64,000 nt of DNA from Cyanobium gracile PCC 6307 (GTDB lineage Bacteria; Cyanobacteriota; Cyanobacteriia; PCC-6307; Cyanobiaceae), in assembly GCF_000316515.1 (NCBI RefSeq), contig NC_019675.1, positions 2,629,964 through 2,693,963 on the forward strand. The letters run 5' to 3'. Shown here piece by piece: positions 26,312-34,257 of the stretch; within the stretch, counting starts at the first letter, position 1; each line of letters opens with the position of its first letter. A program made the position numbers and the translations under genes. A model generated the notes under the pieces. It was not told where the DNA came from. It searched no databases and saw only the letters and a list, made by a program, of their open reading frames with translations.

Positions 26312-27016
26312 ATGCGCCCGATCGTCCTGCGTCCCCTCGCTGCCCTGCTGGGCCTGACGGCATTCGGTGCCTGGCCGGGCGCTGCGGTCGCCCAGGTGCA
26401 GCTGCGCTGCGACGGCACCCTGCTGGAGGCCAGGGGCAGCGCCGAACAGGAACGGCCCACCCGCCGGCTGTCCTTCTCCCTGGCGCTGGAGGCGGAGGCA
26501 CCCACGGCCGACGCCGCCCTCCAGGGCCTGCAGGAGCGGCTGGCGGCGGTGCGCCGGGCCCTGCAGCAGCTGCAGGTGGAGGAGCTGCGGGTCACCTCAC
26601 CGACCACCTGGCAGCGCGAGGCCGATCGCCGCCGGCCGGCGGCGGTGACGGCCAGCCTGCAGGTGAGTGGCCGGCTGGCTCCGGAGCGGCTGCAGCCCCT
26701 GATCCGGGAGGTGGGGGCCCTGAGCGGGGTGCGGCTGGCGCCGGTGGGCACCGAAGCCGATCGCGCCCAGGACGCGGCGGTGCGGCGCCAGCTGCTGCGG
26801 GCGGCCTACCAGGATGCCCTCACCCAGGCCCGCGACGTGGCCGCGGCGGTGGGCCTCAGCCGGCTGGCCCCCCTGGAGGTGCAGCTGGAGGGCAACGAGT
26901 TCCGGCCGGTGATGATGCGGGCGGCTGCGGCCGACGCCGCCCCACCCTTCGATCCGGCCGAACTGGCCCAGCCGAAGGACCGCCTGGGGCTGATGGTGCG
27001 GTTCTGCGCCCGCTGA
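26312..27016 (+). CDS. SIMPL-domain (DUF541) exported protein
   Basis: This 234-residue exported protein has a signal peptide at about 1-29 (LRPLAALLGLTAFGAWPGAAVA) and then a SIMPL/DUF541 domain: an initial beta segment with GTLLEARGSAEQE, the helix DAALQGLQERLAAVRRALQQLQV, and the second helix RRQLLRAAYQDALTQARDVAAAVGLS. The family is periplasmic or secreted, of poorly defined function; some members protect against oxidative stress. Here the domain lies divergent from the channel/cyclase pair and 75 bp upstream of the first FecR gene, possibly the first gene of that operon. Confidence 0.8.
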   Translation: MRPIVLRPLAALLGLTAFGAWPGAAVAQVQLRCDGTLLEARGSAEQERPTRRLSFSLALEAEAPTADAALQGLQERLAAVRRALQQLQVEELRVTSPTTWQREADRRRPAAVTASLQVSGRLAPERLQPLIREVGALSGVRLAPVGTEADRAQDAAVRRQLLRAAYQDALTQARDVAAAVGLSRLAPLEVQLEGNEFRPVMMRAAAADAAPPFDPAELAQPKDRLGLMVRFCAR

Positions 27017-27091
27017 GGCGATTCCGGCGGCGTCGATGCGTTTCCGGCCCTGTTGAGCAGAATGGGCCATCCGCACCGGAGCCCTGAGCCC

Positions 27092-27811
27092 ATGCGCCGC
27101 CGCCACCTGCCGAGCCTCTCGATGGTGCCGATCCTGGTGCTCCTGGTCGGTCCCGCCCTCGGCCCCCTGCCCGTGCGGGCCTCCGAGAGCGCGGTGGTGC
27201 AGGAGATCCTTGATGGCAACGAGCTCTTCATCGACGACAAGACGGCCAAGGTGAAGCAGAAGGCCGTCGCCCCCCAGAAGGTCAGCACCCAGAACAGCCG
27301 CGGCCAGATCCGCTTCGACAGCGGCGCTGCCGGCCGCCTCAACCGTTTTGCTTTGCTCAAGCTGGGCCAGGGCTGCTTCCTGATCGAAAAGGGCCAGATC
27401 CTGGTGTCGGGCAAGCAGAGCGGCTGCACCCGTTCCGCCCGCCTCAGCGTGCGGGGCACCAATTACCTCCTCGACGTCAACGAGTCGGGGGAGGCGGAGA
27501 TCTCCGTGCTGGAGGGGTCGGTGGAGGTGGAGCCGCTGGCCGACGGGGAGCCCACCGGCCAACCGGCCACCACCGTGGAGGCGGGGCAGAAGCTGCGGCT
27601 CTCGCCCGCCGGGGTGGTCCTGGCGATCCTGGGGCTGAGCGTCAGCGACTACAACAGCATCCTGGGCGGCCCCCTGTTCCAGGGGTTCCGGGTGCCGCTG
27701 CCGGCCTACGGCTCCCTGGAGAGCTACATCCGCTCCCGGGTGCCGGGGGTGAACCTGCCGGTGCCGATCAGTCCGCCGTCGCTGCCCTTCGGTCTGCCGC
27801 GCTTCTTCTGA
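27092..27811 (+). CDS. FecR-domain exported protein 1
   Basis: This 239-residue protein has a signal peptide at about 1-30 and a FecR-like domain (about 32-185): VQEILDGNELFID, TQNSRGQIRFDSGAAGRLNR, GQILVSGKQSGCTRS, LSVRGTNYLLDV and ISVLEGSVEVEP. No anti-sigma N-terminal region is present, so it is not a classical FecR regulator. It resembles the next protein closely through the same segments, including the conserved cysteines in GCFLIE and SGCTR, so the two arose by tandem duplication. I chose ATG 27092 because it starts the signal peptide directly. It lies 7 bp before FecR-CAP and is followed by a CHASE2 cyclase. Confidence 0.82.
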   Translation: MRRRHLPSLSMVPILVLLVGPALGPLPVRASESAVVQEILDGNELFIDDKTAKVKQKAVAPQKVSTQNSRGQIRFDSGAAGRLNRFALLKLGQGCFLIEKGQILVSGKQSGCTRSARLSVRGTNYLLDVNESGEAEISVLEGSVEVEPLADGEPTGQPATTVEAGQKLRLSPAGVVLAILGLSVSDYNSILGGPLFQGFRVPLPAYGSLESYIRSRVPGVNLPVPISPPSLPFGLPRFF

Positions 27812-27818
27812 TCCGGTG

Positions 27819-28901
27819 ATGCGACCCCTCCCGATGCTGCTGGCGGCGTTGGCCTCGGGCCTGACCTGGCCCGCCGCGACGGCAGCCAGCCCGGCGGGAT
27901 CGGCGCTCGTGCAGGAGATCCTCGATGGCCCGGAGCTGTTCATCGAGCGCCGCCAGGCCCATGTGCAGGATCGGGCGTTCCGCCCTGAGCTGGTCCGCAC
28001 CCAGAACAGCCGCGGCCAGCTGGGCTTCGCCAGCGGGGCCGCCGGCCGCCTCAACCGCTTCACCCAGCTGCGCCTCGGCAGCACCTGCTTCCTGCTCAGC
28101 AGCGGCCAGATCCTGGTGTCCGGCCAGCAGAACGGTTGCACCCGCTCCTCGCGGCTGAGCACCCGGGGGACCAATTACCTGATCACCCTGCTGGATGGCG
28201 GCGAGCAGGAGGTGGCGGTGCTGGAGGGGTCGGTGGAGCTTCAGCCCCTCGCCGATGGACGGCCCCTGCCTGGGGCACCGCTCCTGGTGGCCGGAGGGAA
28301 CCGGGTGCGGCTCTCCAGCCAGGGGGCCCTGCTCTTCCAGCGACCCCTCACGGCGGACGACTACGCCGCCATCCTCCGGGGGCCCCTGTTCCAGGGGTTC
28401 ACGGCCCCCCTGCCCGGCATGAAGGCGCTGGAGGCCTTCGTGCAGCGCCGCTTCCCCGGGGTGAGCGCCGCCCCGCCCAGGCCGTCGCTCAGCCGTGATC
28501 CCCTGGTGGAGACCATCAACCGCTACCGGGCCCAGGCCGGCCGCCCCTCCCTGCAACCCCTGCCGGCGGACCTGGCGGCCCGCAACGCCGCCTATCTGGC
28601 CCCGGTGCTGGAGGGGTTGCTGGCCAGCCGCGACTGCGACCACGACCGTTCCCGCTGGGGGGCGTTCCAGAACCGCATGGCCGCCTCCGGCCCGCTGATG
28701 CCCACCAGTGAGGTGATCGCCTGCCCGATGCCGGCCGGCGCCTGGAACCCGGAGCGGATCGTCTCGCGCTGGATGGGCTCAGCCCTGCACACCCAGATCC
28801 TGATCAACCGACCGAAGGCCTGGGCCATCGACTGCGTGCGCCTGGAGCGCTCCGGCCGGGCCGCCGCGATCTGCACGCTCTGGAGCCCGCTGCCACGATG
28901 A
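27819..28901 (+). CDS. FecR-CAP fusion exported protein
   Basis: This 360-residue protein has a signal peptide (about 1-24), a FecR-like domain (about 27-180) nearly paralogous to the upstream gene, and a C-terminal CAP/SCP domain (about 225-355) with DPLVETINRYRAQAGRP, DLAARNAAYLAPVL and the WMGSALHTQILINR / ICTLW end. CAP domains bind lipids, sterols or metals, or act as toxins/proteases in other lineages; the bacterial function is unclear. Two conserved cysteines match its paralogue. The ATG of the CHASE2 cyclase gene overlaps its stop (ATGATGA), so the fusion protein and cyclase are coupled. The start could be GTG 27816 instead of ATG 27819. Confidence 0.8.
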   Translation: MRPLPMLLAALASGLTWPAATAASPAGSALVQEILDGPELFIERRQAHVQDRAFRPELVRTQNSRGQLGFASGAAGRLNRFTQLRLGSTCFLLSSGQILVSGQQNGCTRSSRLSTRGTNYLITLLDGGEQEVAVLEGSVELQPLADGRPLPGAPLLVAGGNRVRLSSQGALLFQRPLTADDYAAILRGPLFQGFTAPLPGMKALEAFVQRRFPGVSAAPPRPSLSRDPLVETINRYRAQAGRPSLQPLPADLAARNAAYLAPVLEGLLASRDCDHDRSRWGAFQNRMAASGPLMPTSEVIACPMPAGAWNPERIVSRWMGSALHTQILINRPKAWAIDCVRLERSGRAAAICTLWSPLPR

Positions 28902-30799
28902 TGCCGCGACGCCGCACCTTCCGCGTCCTGGTGGTGGCCGTGCTGGCCTGGGTGGGGGTCAGCGCCGGCTGGCCGGGACCCCGGATGCGGGTGTGGGAGC
29001 GGGGCGTGGAGCAGCAGTTGCTGCTGCTGCGGGGACCGCGCCAACCGCCGCCGCAGGTGGTGCTGGTCACCGTCGATGACGCCACCCTGCAGCAGGGGGA
29101 CTGGTTCGAGGAGGAGGGCCGGATCCCGGAATGGGCGAAGGGTGTCGGCAGCCTGCCCTGGCCCCGGGCCACCTACGGGATGGTGGCGGAGAAGCTGCTG
29201 CAGGCCGGTGCCAGGGCCGTGGCCATGAATGTGGTCTTCGAGGGGCCCAGCGGCAAGGGGCCCGCCGATGACGATGCCCTGGAGCTGCGGCTGCGGCGCT
29301 ACCCCGGCCGGGTCGCCCTGGCGGCCGAGATGCTCGAATCCAACGACTCCCAGGGAGCCGGAGCCCTCACGTTCGTGCGGCCGGAGCGCTTTCTGGAGGC
29401 CATCGGCGGCACCGGGGCCCTGGGGCTCACCAACATCCTCGCCGGCATCTCCAGTGAGCCCAGCCGCCACCCGGAGGCCTATGCCAGCGGCGTGCTCCCC
29501 GCCCGCGGCGCCGAGGGCCACAGCGCCCTCTCCTCCACCCTGCTGCGGCTGGGGGGCCAGCGCAGCCGCCAGGACGACCGGGCCAGCGCGCTTAACTTCT
29601 ATGGCCCGGAGGGCAGCTTCCGGCGCCTGCCGGCCTGGGAGGTGCTCGACCCCGCGCGCTGGAAGACCCATCCCCTGCGCAAGGACGTGAAGGGGGCCCT
29701 GGTGCTGCTCGGCCCGGTGGTCGCCCAGGGGACCGATGGCTACCCCACCCCCTTCGGCACCCTGTCGGGACTGGAGGTGCTGGCCACCGCCACCGCCAAC
29801 TCGCTGCAGGGGGACGGGCTGCAGCCCTGGCCCCGCAGTGCGCCGGGACGGGCCCTGCTGGCTCTGCTGCCGCTGCTGCTCGTGCTGGCGGCGGCCCGCC
29901 GCTGGAGCGACCTGCGCTGGCGGCTCGCCCTGGTGGTTCTGGTGCTGGTCCTCCAGGGGGGCCTTGTCGTCGTGGCGCTGCAGCAGGCCCACCGCTGGCT
30001 GCCGCTGCTGGCGCCCTCCTCGGGCCTGGTCCTGCTGGGCCTGCTCTACGGCGGAGACGCCTACCTGCGGGAGGGGCAGGAGCGGCGGCGGCTGCGCCGC
30101 ACCTTCGAGCGCTACGTGGCGCCCGGGGTGGTGGCGGAGATCCTCTCCGACCCGGAATCGGCCCAGGGCATCCTGCGGGGCCGCCTGCTGGAGGTGACCG
30201 TGCTGATGACCGACATCAAGGGCTTCACGGTGCTCACCAAGCAACGCAGTGGCGAAGGCCAGAGCGAGCTGCACGTGCGCCAGCTCAACGAGTACCTCGG
30301 CGCCATGGTGGAGGTGGTGATGGCCCATGGCGGCACCGTCGACAAGTTCATCGGCGATGCGGTGATGGCGGTCTTCGGCTCACCGGTGAGCCGGGGGGTG
30401 GCCCAGGAGGCCAGCCAGGCGGTGCGCTGCGCCCTGGCCATGCGGGCGGCCCTGGCGGGCCTCAACGAGGACTGGGCGCGTCGGGGCATCGCCACCCTCG
30501 ACAACGGCATCGGCCTGGCCAGCGGCCAGGTGATGGTGGGCCAGATCGGCAGCCCCAAACGGATGGAGTTCACCGTCATCGGCGACACGGTGAACCTGTC
30601 GGCCCGGCTCGAATCGGCCACCCGCCAGGTGGATGCGGCGGTGGTGTGTGACGCCCAGACCGCCAGCCTGATCGCGGCCGACCCCGGCCTCTCGAGCCGC
30701 TCCCTGGGCCCCCAGGCGGTGAAGAGCCTCGGGGAGGTGGAGATCTTCACCGTGGCGCTCGCGGATCAGGCCTCCAGGGAAGGTCAGGCTTCGAGGTAA
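28898..30799 (+). CDS. CHASE2-domain adenylate cyclase (coupled to FecR-CAP)
   Basis: This 633-residue protein repeats the plan of the cyclase at 22.8 kb: membrane helix (about 7-24), periplasmic CHASE2 (about 45-310; VVLVTVDDATLQQG, WPRATYGMVAEKLLQ, GALVLLGPVVAQGTDGY), helices (about 323-400), and a class III cyclase domain (about 430-620). Catalytic residues look complete: VLMTDIKGFT (metal Asp), DKFIGDAVMAVFG (Lys plus second metal Asp), and D563 with N566 and R570 in FTVIGDTVNLSARLE. cAMP production is expected. Its end overlaps the convergent speA end by 16 bp. The upstream FecR-CAP gene overlaps its start by four bases. Confidence 0.93.
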   Translation: MMPRRRTFRVLVVAVLAWVGVSAGWPGPRMRVWERGVEQQLLLLRGPRQPPPQVVLVTVDDATLQQGDWFEEEGRIPEWAKGVGSLPWPRATYGMVAEKLLQAGARAVAMNVVFEGPSGKGPADDDALELRLRRYPGRVALAAEMLESNDSQGAGALTFVRPERFLEAIGGTGALGLTNILAGISSEPSRHPEAYASGVLPARGAEGHSALSSTLLRLGGQRSRQDDRASALNFYGPEGSFRRLPAWEVLDPARWKTHPLRKDVKGALVLLGPVVAQGTDGYPTPFGTLSGLEVLATATANSLQGDGLQPWPRSAPGRALLALLPLLLVLAAARRWSDLRWRLALVVLVLVLQGGLVVVALQQAHRWLPLLAPSSGLVLLGLLYGGDAYLREGQERRRLRRTFERYVAPGVVAEILSDPESAQGILRGRLLEVTVLMTDIKGFTVLTKQRSGEGQSELHVRQLNEYLGAMVEVVMAHGGTVDKFIGDAVMAVFGSPVSRGVAQEASQAVRCALAMRAALAGLNEDWARRGIATLDNGIGLASGQVMVGQIGSPKRMEFTVIGDTVNLSARLESATRQVDAAVVCDAQTASLIAADPGLSSRSLGPQAVKSLGEVEIFTVALADQASREGQASR

Positions 30800-32796
30800 G
30801 TCGTCTGCTCCAGGCTGGCCCGCAGGTGGGCCATGAGGCGGCGGGCGTCGCTGATGGCCAGGTCGCCCCGGCCGATCGCCTGCTCGCTGGCCAGCCGCAG
30901 CCGCTCCAGCAGCAGGTCGGGATCGTGCTCCATCGCCTCGAGCACCTCGGCGTTGGTGTTGCCCCGCACCACGTGGTCGACCCGATAGCCGCCGCCGGCC
31001 GCCAGCCGGATGTGCACCGCGTTGGTGCTGCCGAACAGGTTGTGGAGGTTGCCCATCACCTCCTGGTAGGCCCCGCCGAGGAACAGCCCGATCCAGTAGG
31101 GCTCACCGGGCCGCAGGCCGTGCAGTTCCAGCAGCGGCTTGACCTGGCCCCGGTCGATGAAGCGGGCGATCTTGCCGTCGGAATCGCAGGTGAGGTCGGC
31201 GAAGCTGCCCAGCCGGGTGGGGCGCTCGTCGAGCCGGTGGATCGGCAGCACCGGGAACAACTGGTCGATCGCCCAGGTGTCCGGCGCCGAGCGGAAAACC
31301 GAGAGGTTGGCGTAGTACGTGCCGGCCAGCGCCGCCGGCAGGGCCTGCAGCTCCTGGGGGATCACGGTGCCGGTGGGCAGGCCTTCGAGCTGGCGGGCGA
31401 TCGCCTGGCAGCTCGCCCAGGTGAGGCGCTCGGCCGTGGCCCTCTCCGGCAGGCTCAGGTAGCCCAGCCGGAAGGCGGTGAGGGCGTCCTCCTTGAACTT
31501 GAGGGCATCGTTCCAGGCCTCCTGCAGCCGTTCCACCACCGCCCGATCGCCGGCGTCGTCGCCTTCGAGGCCCCCCTCAGCGGCGATGGCCGTGATCAGG
31601 GCGTGGGTGTCGCGCAGGTTGCGCAGGATCAGGGCCTCGTCGTCGGCCGCCGGAGGCACCGATTCGCTGTGGCCGCCGGCCCCGAGCACGTCGAAGACGA
31701 GCACGCTGAAGTGGCTGGCCAGCGCCCGGCCGCTCTCGCTCACCAGCGTCGGGGGGCGGATGCCGTGGGGTTCGCAGCACTCCCGCACGGTGGCGACGAC
31801 GTCGTTGGCGTAGTTCTGCAGCGAGTAGTTGGTGGAGGCGGCAGTGGCGGTCCGGCTGCCGTCGTAGTCGATGCCCAGGCCGCCGCCCACATCGAGGAAG
31901 CCCATCGGGGCCCCCAGCCGGGTGAGCTCGGCATAGATCTGGCCCGCCTCCTGCAGGGCGTCCTTGAGGACGGCGATGTCGTTGATCTGGCTGCCGATGT
32001 GGAAGTGCAGCAGCCGCAGGTCGTCGAGCAGGCCCGCCTCCCGCAGGCGCTCCACGGTGGTGAGCACGTCGGGGATCGAGAGGCCGAACTTGGCCCGTTC
32101 CCCCACCGAGCTGCCCCAGCGGCCGGTGCTGCGGGCCGAGAGCTTGGCGCGGATGCCGATGAACGGGGCCCCGCCCAGGGCGCTGCTGGCGGCGATGATC
32201 CGCTCCAGCTCATCGGCCTGCTCGATCACCACCACCGGCTGGCGGCCCAGGCGCCGGGCCAGGATCGCCGTCTCGATGTAGCGCCGGTCCTTGTAGCCGT
32301 TGCAGATCAGCAGGGCGTCGGGATCGTCGAGCAGGGAGAGGGCGATCAGCAGCTCGGCCTTGCTGCCCGCCTCCAGCCCGAAGTGCCAGCGGCGGCCGCT
32401 CTCCACCAGCTGCTCCACCACGTGGCGCTGCTGGTTGCACTTGACCGGGAACACCCCCTGGTAGCGGCCCTCGTAGCCGTACTGGGCGATGGCCCGCTCG
32501 AAGGCGCCGTGGAGCCGCTCGAGCCGGTCCTCGAGGATGTCGTCGAAGCGGATCAGCAGCGGCAGGGACAGGTCGCGCCCCTGCAGCTCCCGCACCAGCT
32601 CCACCAGATCGAGGGAGCCGCCGCGGTCGCCGCGGGGCTGCACGATCACCTGGCCCCGGGCGCCCACCCCGAAGTAGGGATCTCCCCAGCGGTCGAGCCC
32701 GTAGAGGGCCGCCCCGTCGGCGGCGCTCCAGGCGTCGGATCGCCCGGCAGGTGCGGCGGGCGCGCCCGGCGGGCTGGACGGGTCGGCGAGCACCAT
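30784..32796 (-). CDS. speA: Biosynthetic arginine decarboxylase
   Basis: This 670-residue PLP enzyme of fold III converts arginine to agmatine, the first step of cyanobacterial putrescine and spermidine synthesis. Key segments: the PLP-lysine region [42 protein letters not shown], the Gly-rich phosphate loop [26 protein letters not shown] and a C-terminal active-site stretch. The ATG at 32796 gives the standard length. A longer frame that starts 216 bp upstream crosses the palindrome and is not credible. The promoter region shared with the divergent ndk contains two unusual palindromes. Confidence 0.96.
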   Translation of the reverse strand: MVLADPSSPPGAPAAPAGRSDAWSAADGAALYGLDRWGDPYFGVGARGQVIVQPRGDRGGSLDLVELVRELQGRDLSLPLLIRFDDILEDRLERLHGAFERAIAQYGYEGRYQGVFPVKCNQQRHVVEQLVESGRRWHFGLEAGSKAELLIALSLLDDPDALLICNGYKDRRYIETAILARRLGRQPVVVIEQADELERIIAASSALGGAPFIGIRAKLSARSTGRWGSSVGERAKFGLSIPDVLTTVERLREAGLLDDLRLLHFHIGSQINDIAVLKDALQEAGQIYAELTRLGAPMGFLDVGGGLGIDYDGSRTATAASTNYSLQNYANDVVATVRECCEPHGIRPPTLVSESGRALASHFSVLVFDVLGAGGHSESVPPAADDEALILRNLRDTHALITAIAAEGGLEGDDAGDRAVVERLQEAWNDALKFKEDALTAFRLGYLSLPERATAERLTWASCQAIARQLEGLPTGTVIPQELQALPAALAGTYYANLSVFRSAPDTWAIDQLFPVLPIHRLDERPTRLGSFADLTCDSDGKIARFIDRGQVKPLLELHGLRPGEPYWIGLFLGGAYQEVMGNLHNLFGSTNAVHIRLAAGGGYRVDHVVRGNTNAEVLEAMEHDPDLLLERLRLASEQAIGRGDLAISDARRLMAHLRASLEQTTYLEA

Positions 32797-32911
32797 GGCG
32801 CCTGGGAGGAGGGAAGCCGGTCGGAGCGAATCTAGGCGTGGCCTTGTGGCGGCCGCCCTGGCCTGGGCCTTGCGGCACCTTCGGGTCACCGGCGGCTGCC
32901 GATCCATGGAC

Positions 32912-32928
32912 CTGTACAGGCTGTACAG
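32912..32928. promoter_or_regulatory. Operator-like double palindrome CTGTACAG-G-CTGTACAG
   Basis: CTGTACAGGCTGTACAG consists of two copies of the 8 bp palindrome CTGTACAG around a single G, so the whole site is also a 17 bp near-perfect palindrome. It lies 116 bp upstream of speA and 131 bp upstream of ndk. Neither the NtcA pattern (GTA-N8-TAC) nor the cyanobacterial LexA pattern (GTAC-N4-GTWC) fits, since both are off by one base. The regulator is unknown. Confidence 0.5.
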
Positions 32929-32955
32929 ATCCCGAGTCGCGCCGCCGCAGGACAC

Positions 32956-33005
32956 GCAACCCCGGCACGGCCGACCGGGCGCCCGGTCGGCCGTGCCGGG
33001 GTTGC
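32956..33005. repeat. 50 bp perfect palindrome between speA and ndk
   Basis: Two 25 bp arms meet with no spacer: the left arm ends ...GACCGGGC at 32980 and the right arm begins GCCCGGTC... at 32981, and every base pairs from 32956/33005 inward. It lies in the divergent speA/ndk region, 54 bp before the ndk ATG. No T-tract follows on either side, and both genes point away from it, so a terminator is unlikely. No second copy is present in the window. A cruciform or a protein-binding site is possible. Confidence 0.85.
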
Positions 33006-33059
33006 TTGCCAAGCGGCAGGCCCAGCGCGGACGATGGCCCGAACACCTCTCCTTTCCCC

Positions 33060-33518
33060 ATGGCCACCGAACGCACCTTCCTCGCCATCAAGCCCGATGG
33101 GGTGCAGCGGGGCCTGGTGGGCGAGATCCTCGGCCGCTTCGAAACCAAGGGCTTCAAGCTGGTGGGCCTCAAGCAGTTGGTGCCCAGCCGGGAGCTGGCC
33201 GAGAGCCATTACGGCGTGCACCGGGAGCGCCCCTTCTTCGCCGGCCTGGTGGAGTTCATCACCAGCGGTCCGGTGGTGGCCATGGTGTGGGAAGGGGACG
33301 GCGTGATCGCCGCCGCCCGCAAGCTGATCGGCGCCACCAAGCCCCTGGAGGCCGAGCCCGGCACCATCCGCGGCGACCTGGCGGTGAACATCGGCCGCAA
33401 CGTCATCCACGGCTCCGATGCACCGGAAACCGCCGAGTTCGAGATCGGCCTCTGGTTCCAGCCCTCCGAACTGTGCGACTGGACCCCGGCCGACCAGGTG
33501 TGGCGGGTCGAACCCTGA
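33060..33518 (+). CDS. ndk: Nucleoside diphosphate kinase
   Basis: This 152-residue protein is the standard size. It has the N-terminal [16 protein letters not shown], the active-site His in [20 protein letters not shown] and the usual [21 protein letters not shown]. It balances NTP pools by phosphate transfer through phospho-His. It starts 54 bp after the palindrome and its stop is 34 bp before a FecR gene, so it may share a transcript with the FecR-CHASE2 pair. Confidence 0.97.
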   Translation: MATERTFLAIKPDGVQRGLVGEILGRFETKGFKLVGLKQLVPSRELAESHYGVHRERPFFAGLVEFITSGPVVAMVWEGDGVIAAARKLIGATKPLEAEPGTIRGDLAVNIGRNVIHGSDAPETAEFEIGLWFQPSELCDWTPADQVWRVEP

Positions 33519-33552
33519 GCGGCCATCCTGGGGACCGTCGGGTCCCCGGGCC

Positions 33553-34257
33553 ATGGTGCTGCGCAGGAGCCTCCGGCCTCCCAGGCCGCTGAAGCAGGCG
33601 GCCGCCGCCGTGCTGGTCGCCGGCCTGGTGGTTGGTCTGCCCGCCGCCGGCCCCCTTGCCGGCGCCACGGCGGCCCCCCGGGTGCCCCGGGTGGTGGATG
33701 TTCCCTCCCGGCCGGCCTATGTGATGCCGCCGGCGGCGCCGGAGCGGCCGGCCCTGGTGGGCCAGGTGCTGCAGCCGTCCACCGTGCTGCGCACCGAGAA
33801 TCCCGGCCGGCTGCAGATCCTGCTGGCCGATGGCCGCAGCTTCCGGCTCGGGGGCAACGCCCTGCTGCGGATCGAGCCGACCCTGCTTGATCTGGTGCGC
33901 GGCCGGATCATCGCCTGGATCGCTCCAGGGGCGAAGCGTCCCACCCCCCTGCGGATCAAGACCCGGGTGGGGACGGCCTCCATCCAGGGCACCACGGTCT
34001 TCATCGAGGACACCGCCGATTCCGTGCTGTTCCTGAGCTGGGAGGGGGAGGTGGAGGTGCGCGCCGATGACGGCAGCGTCTACCGGCTGAGCAGCGGCCA
34101 GCGCCTGGAGGCCACCCCCGAAGGCTGGAAGGGCCCGCGCCGGATCGACGCCACCGAGGCGCGGCTGCGACGGCGCAACAGCGAGCTGCTGAACGGCTTC
34201 GGGGCGCCGATGGAGACCCTGCCGGTGCTCGAGCGCGAACTCGGACTCACCCCCTGA
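33553..34257 (+). CDS. FecR-domain exported protein 2 (coupled to CHASE2 cyclase)
   Basis: This 234-residue protein has an Arg-rich n-region and a hydrophobic core (AAAAVLVAGLVVGLPAAGPLAGATA, about 16-40) as a signal peptide, followed by a FecR domain (about 65-190): ALVGQVLQPSTVLRTENPGR, QILLADGRSFRLGGNALLRI, IKTRVGTASIQGTTVFIED and WEGEVEVRADDG. It is more distant from the two FecR proteins at 27-29 kb than they are from each other. I chose ATG 33553 because longer frames overlap ndk. Its stop overlaps the CHASE2 cyclase ATG by one base (TGATG). The pairing strongly suggests an exported partner for the cyclase's periplasmic domain. Confidence 0.83.
   Translation: MVLRRSLRPPRPLKQAAAAVLVAGLVVGLPAAGPLAGATAAPRVPRVVDVPSRPAYVMPPAAPERPALVGQVLQPSTVLRTENPGRLQILLADGRSFRLGGNALLRIEPTLLDLVRGRIIAWIAPGAKRPTPLRIKTRVGTASIQGTTVFIEDTADSVLFLSWEGEVEVRADDGSVYRLSSGQRLEATPEGWKGPRRIDATEARLRRRNSELLNGFGAPMETLPVLERELGLTP

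Noticed and set aside
22791..26501. One giant protein joining the upstream region with the CHASE2 cyclase
   Set aside because: The upstream part of that frame is antisense/out-of-frame to the MscS channel gene; the TGATG junction at 24741-24745 gives the true start.
32912..32928. NtcA or LexA binding site
   Set aside because: GTA-N7-TAC and GTAC-N5-GTAC are each one base off the required spacing, so I list the site only as an unassigned operator.
32956..33005. Terminator
   Set aside because: No T-tract on either side, and the flanking genes diverge from it.
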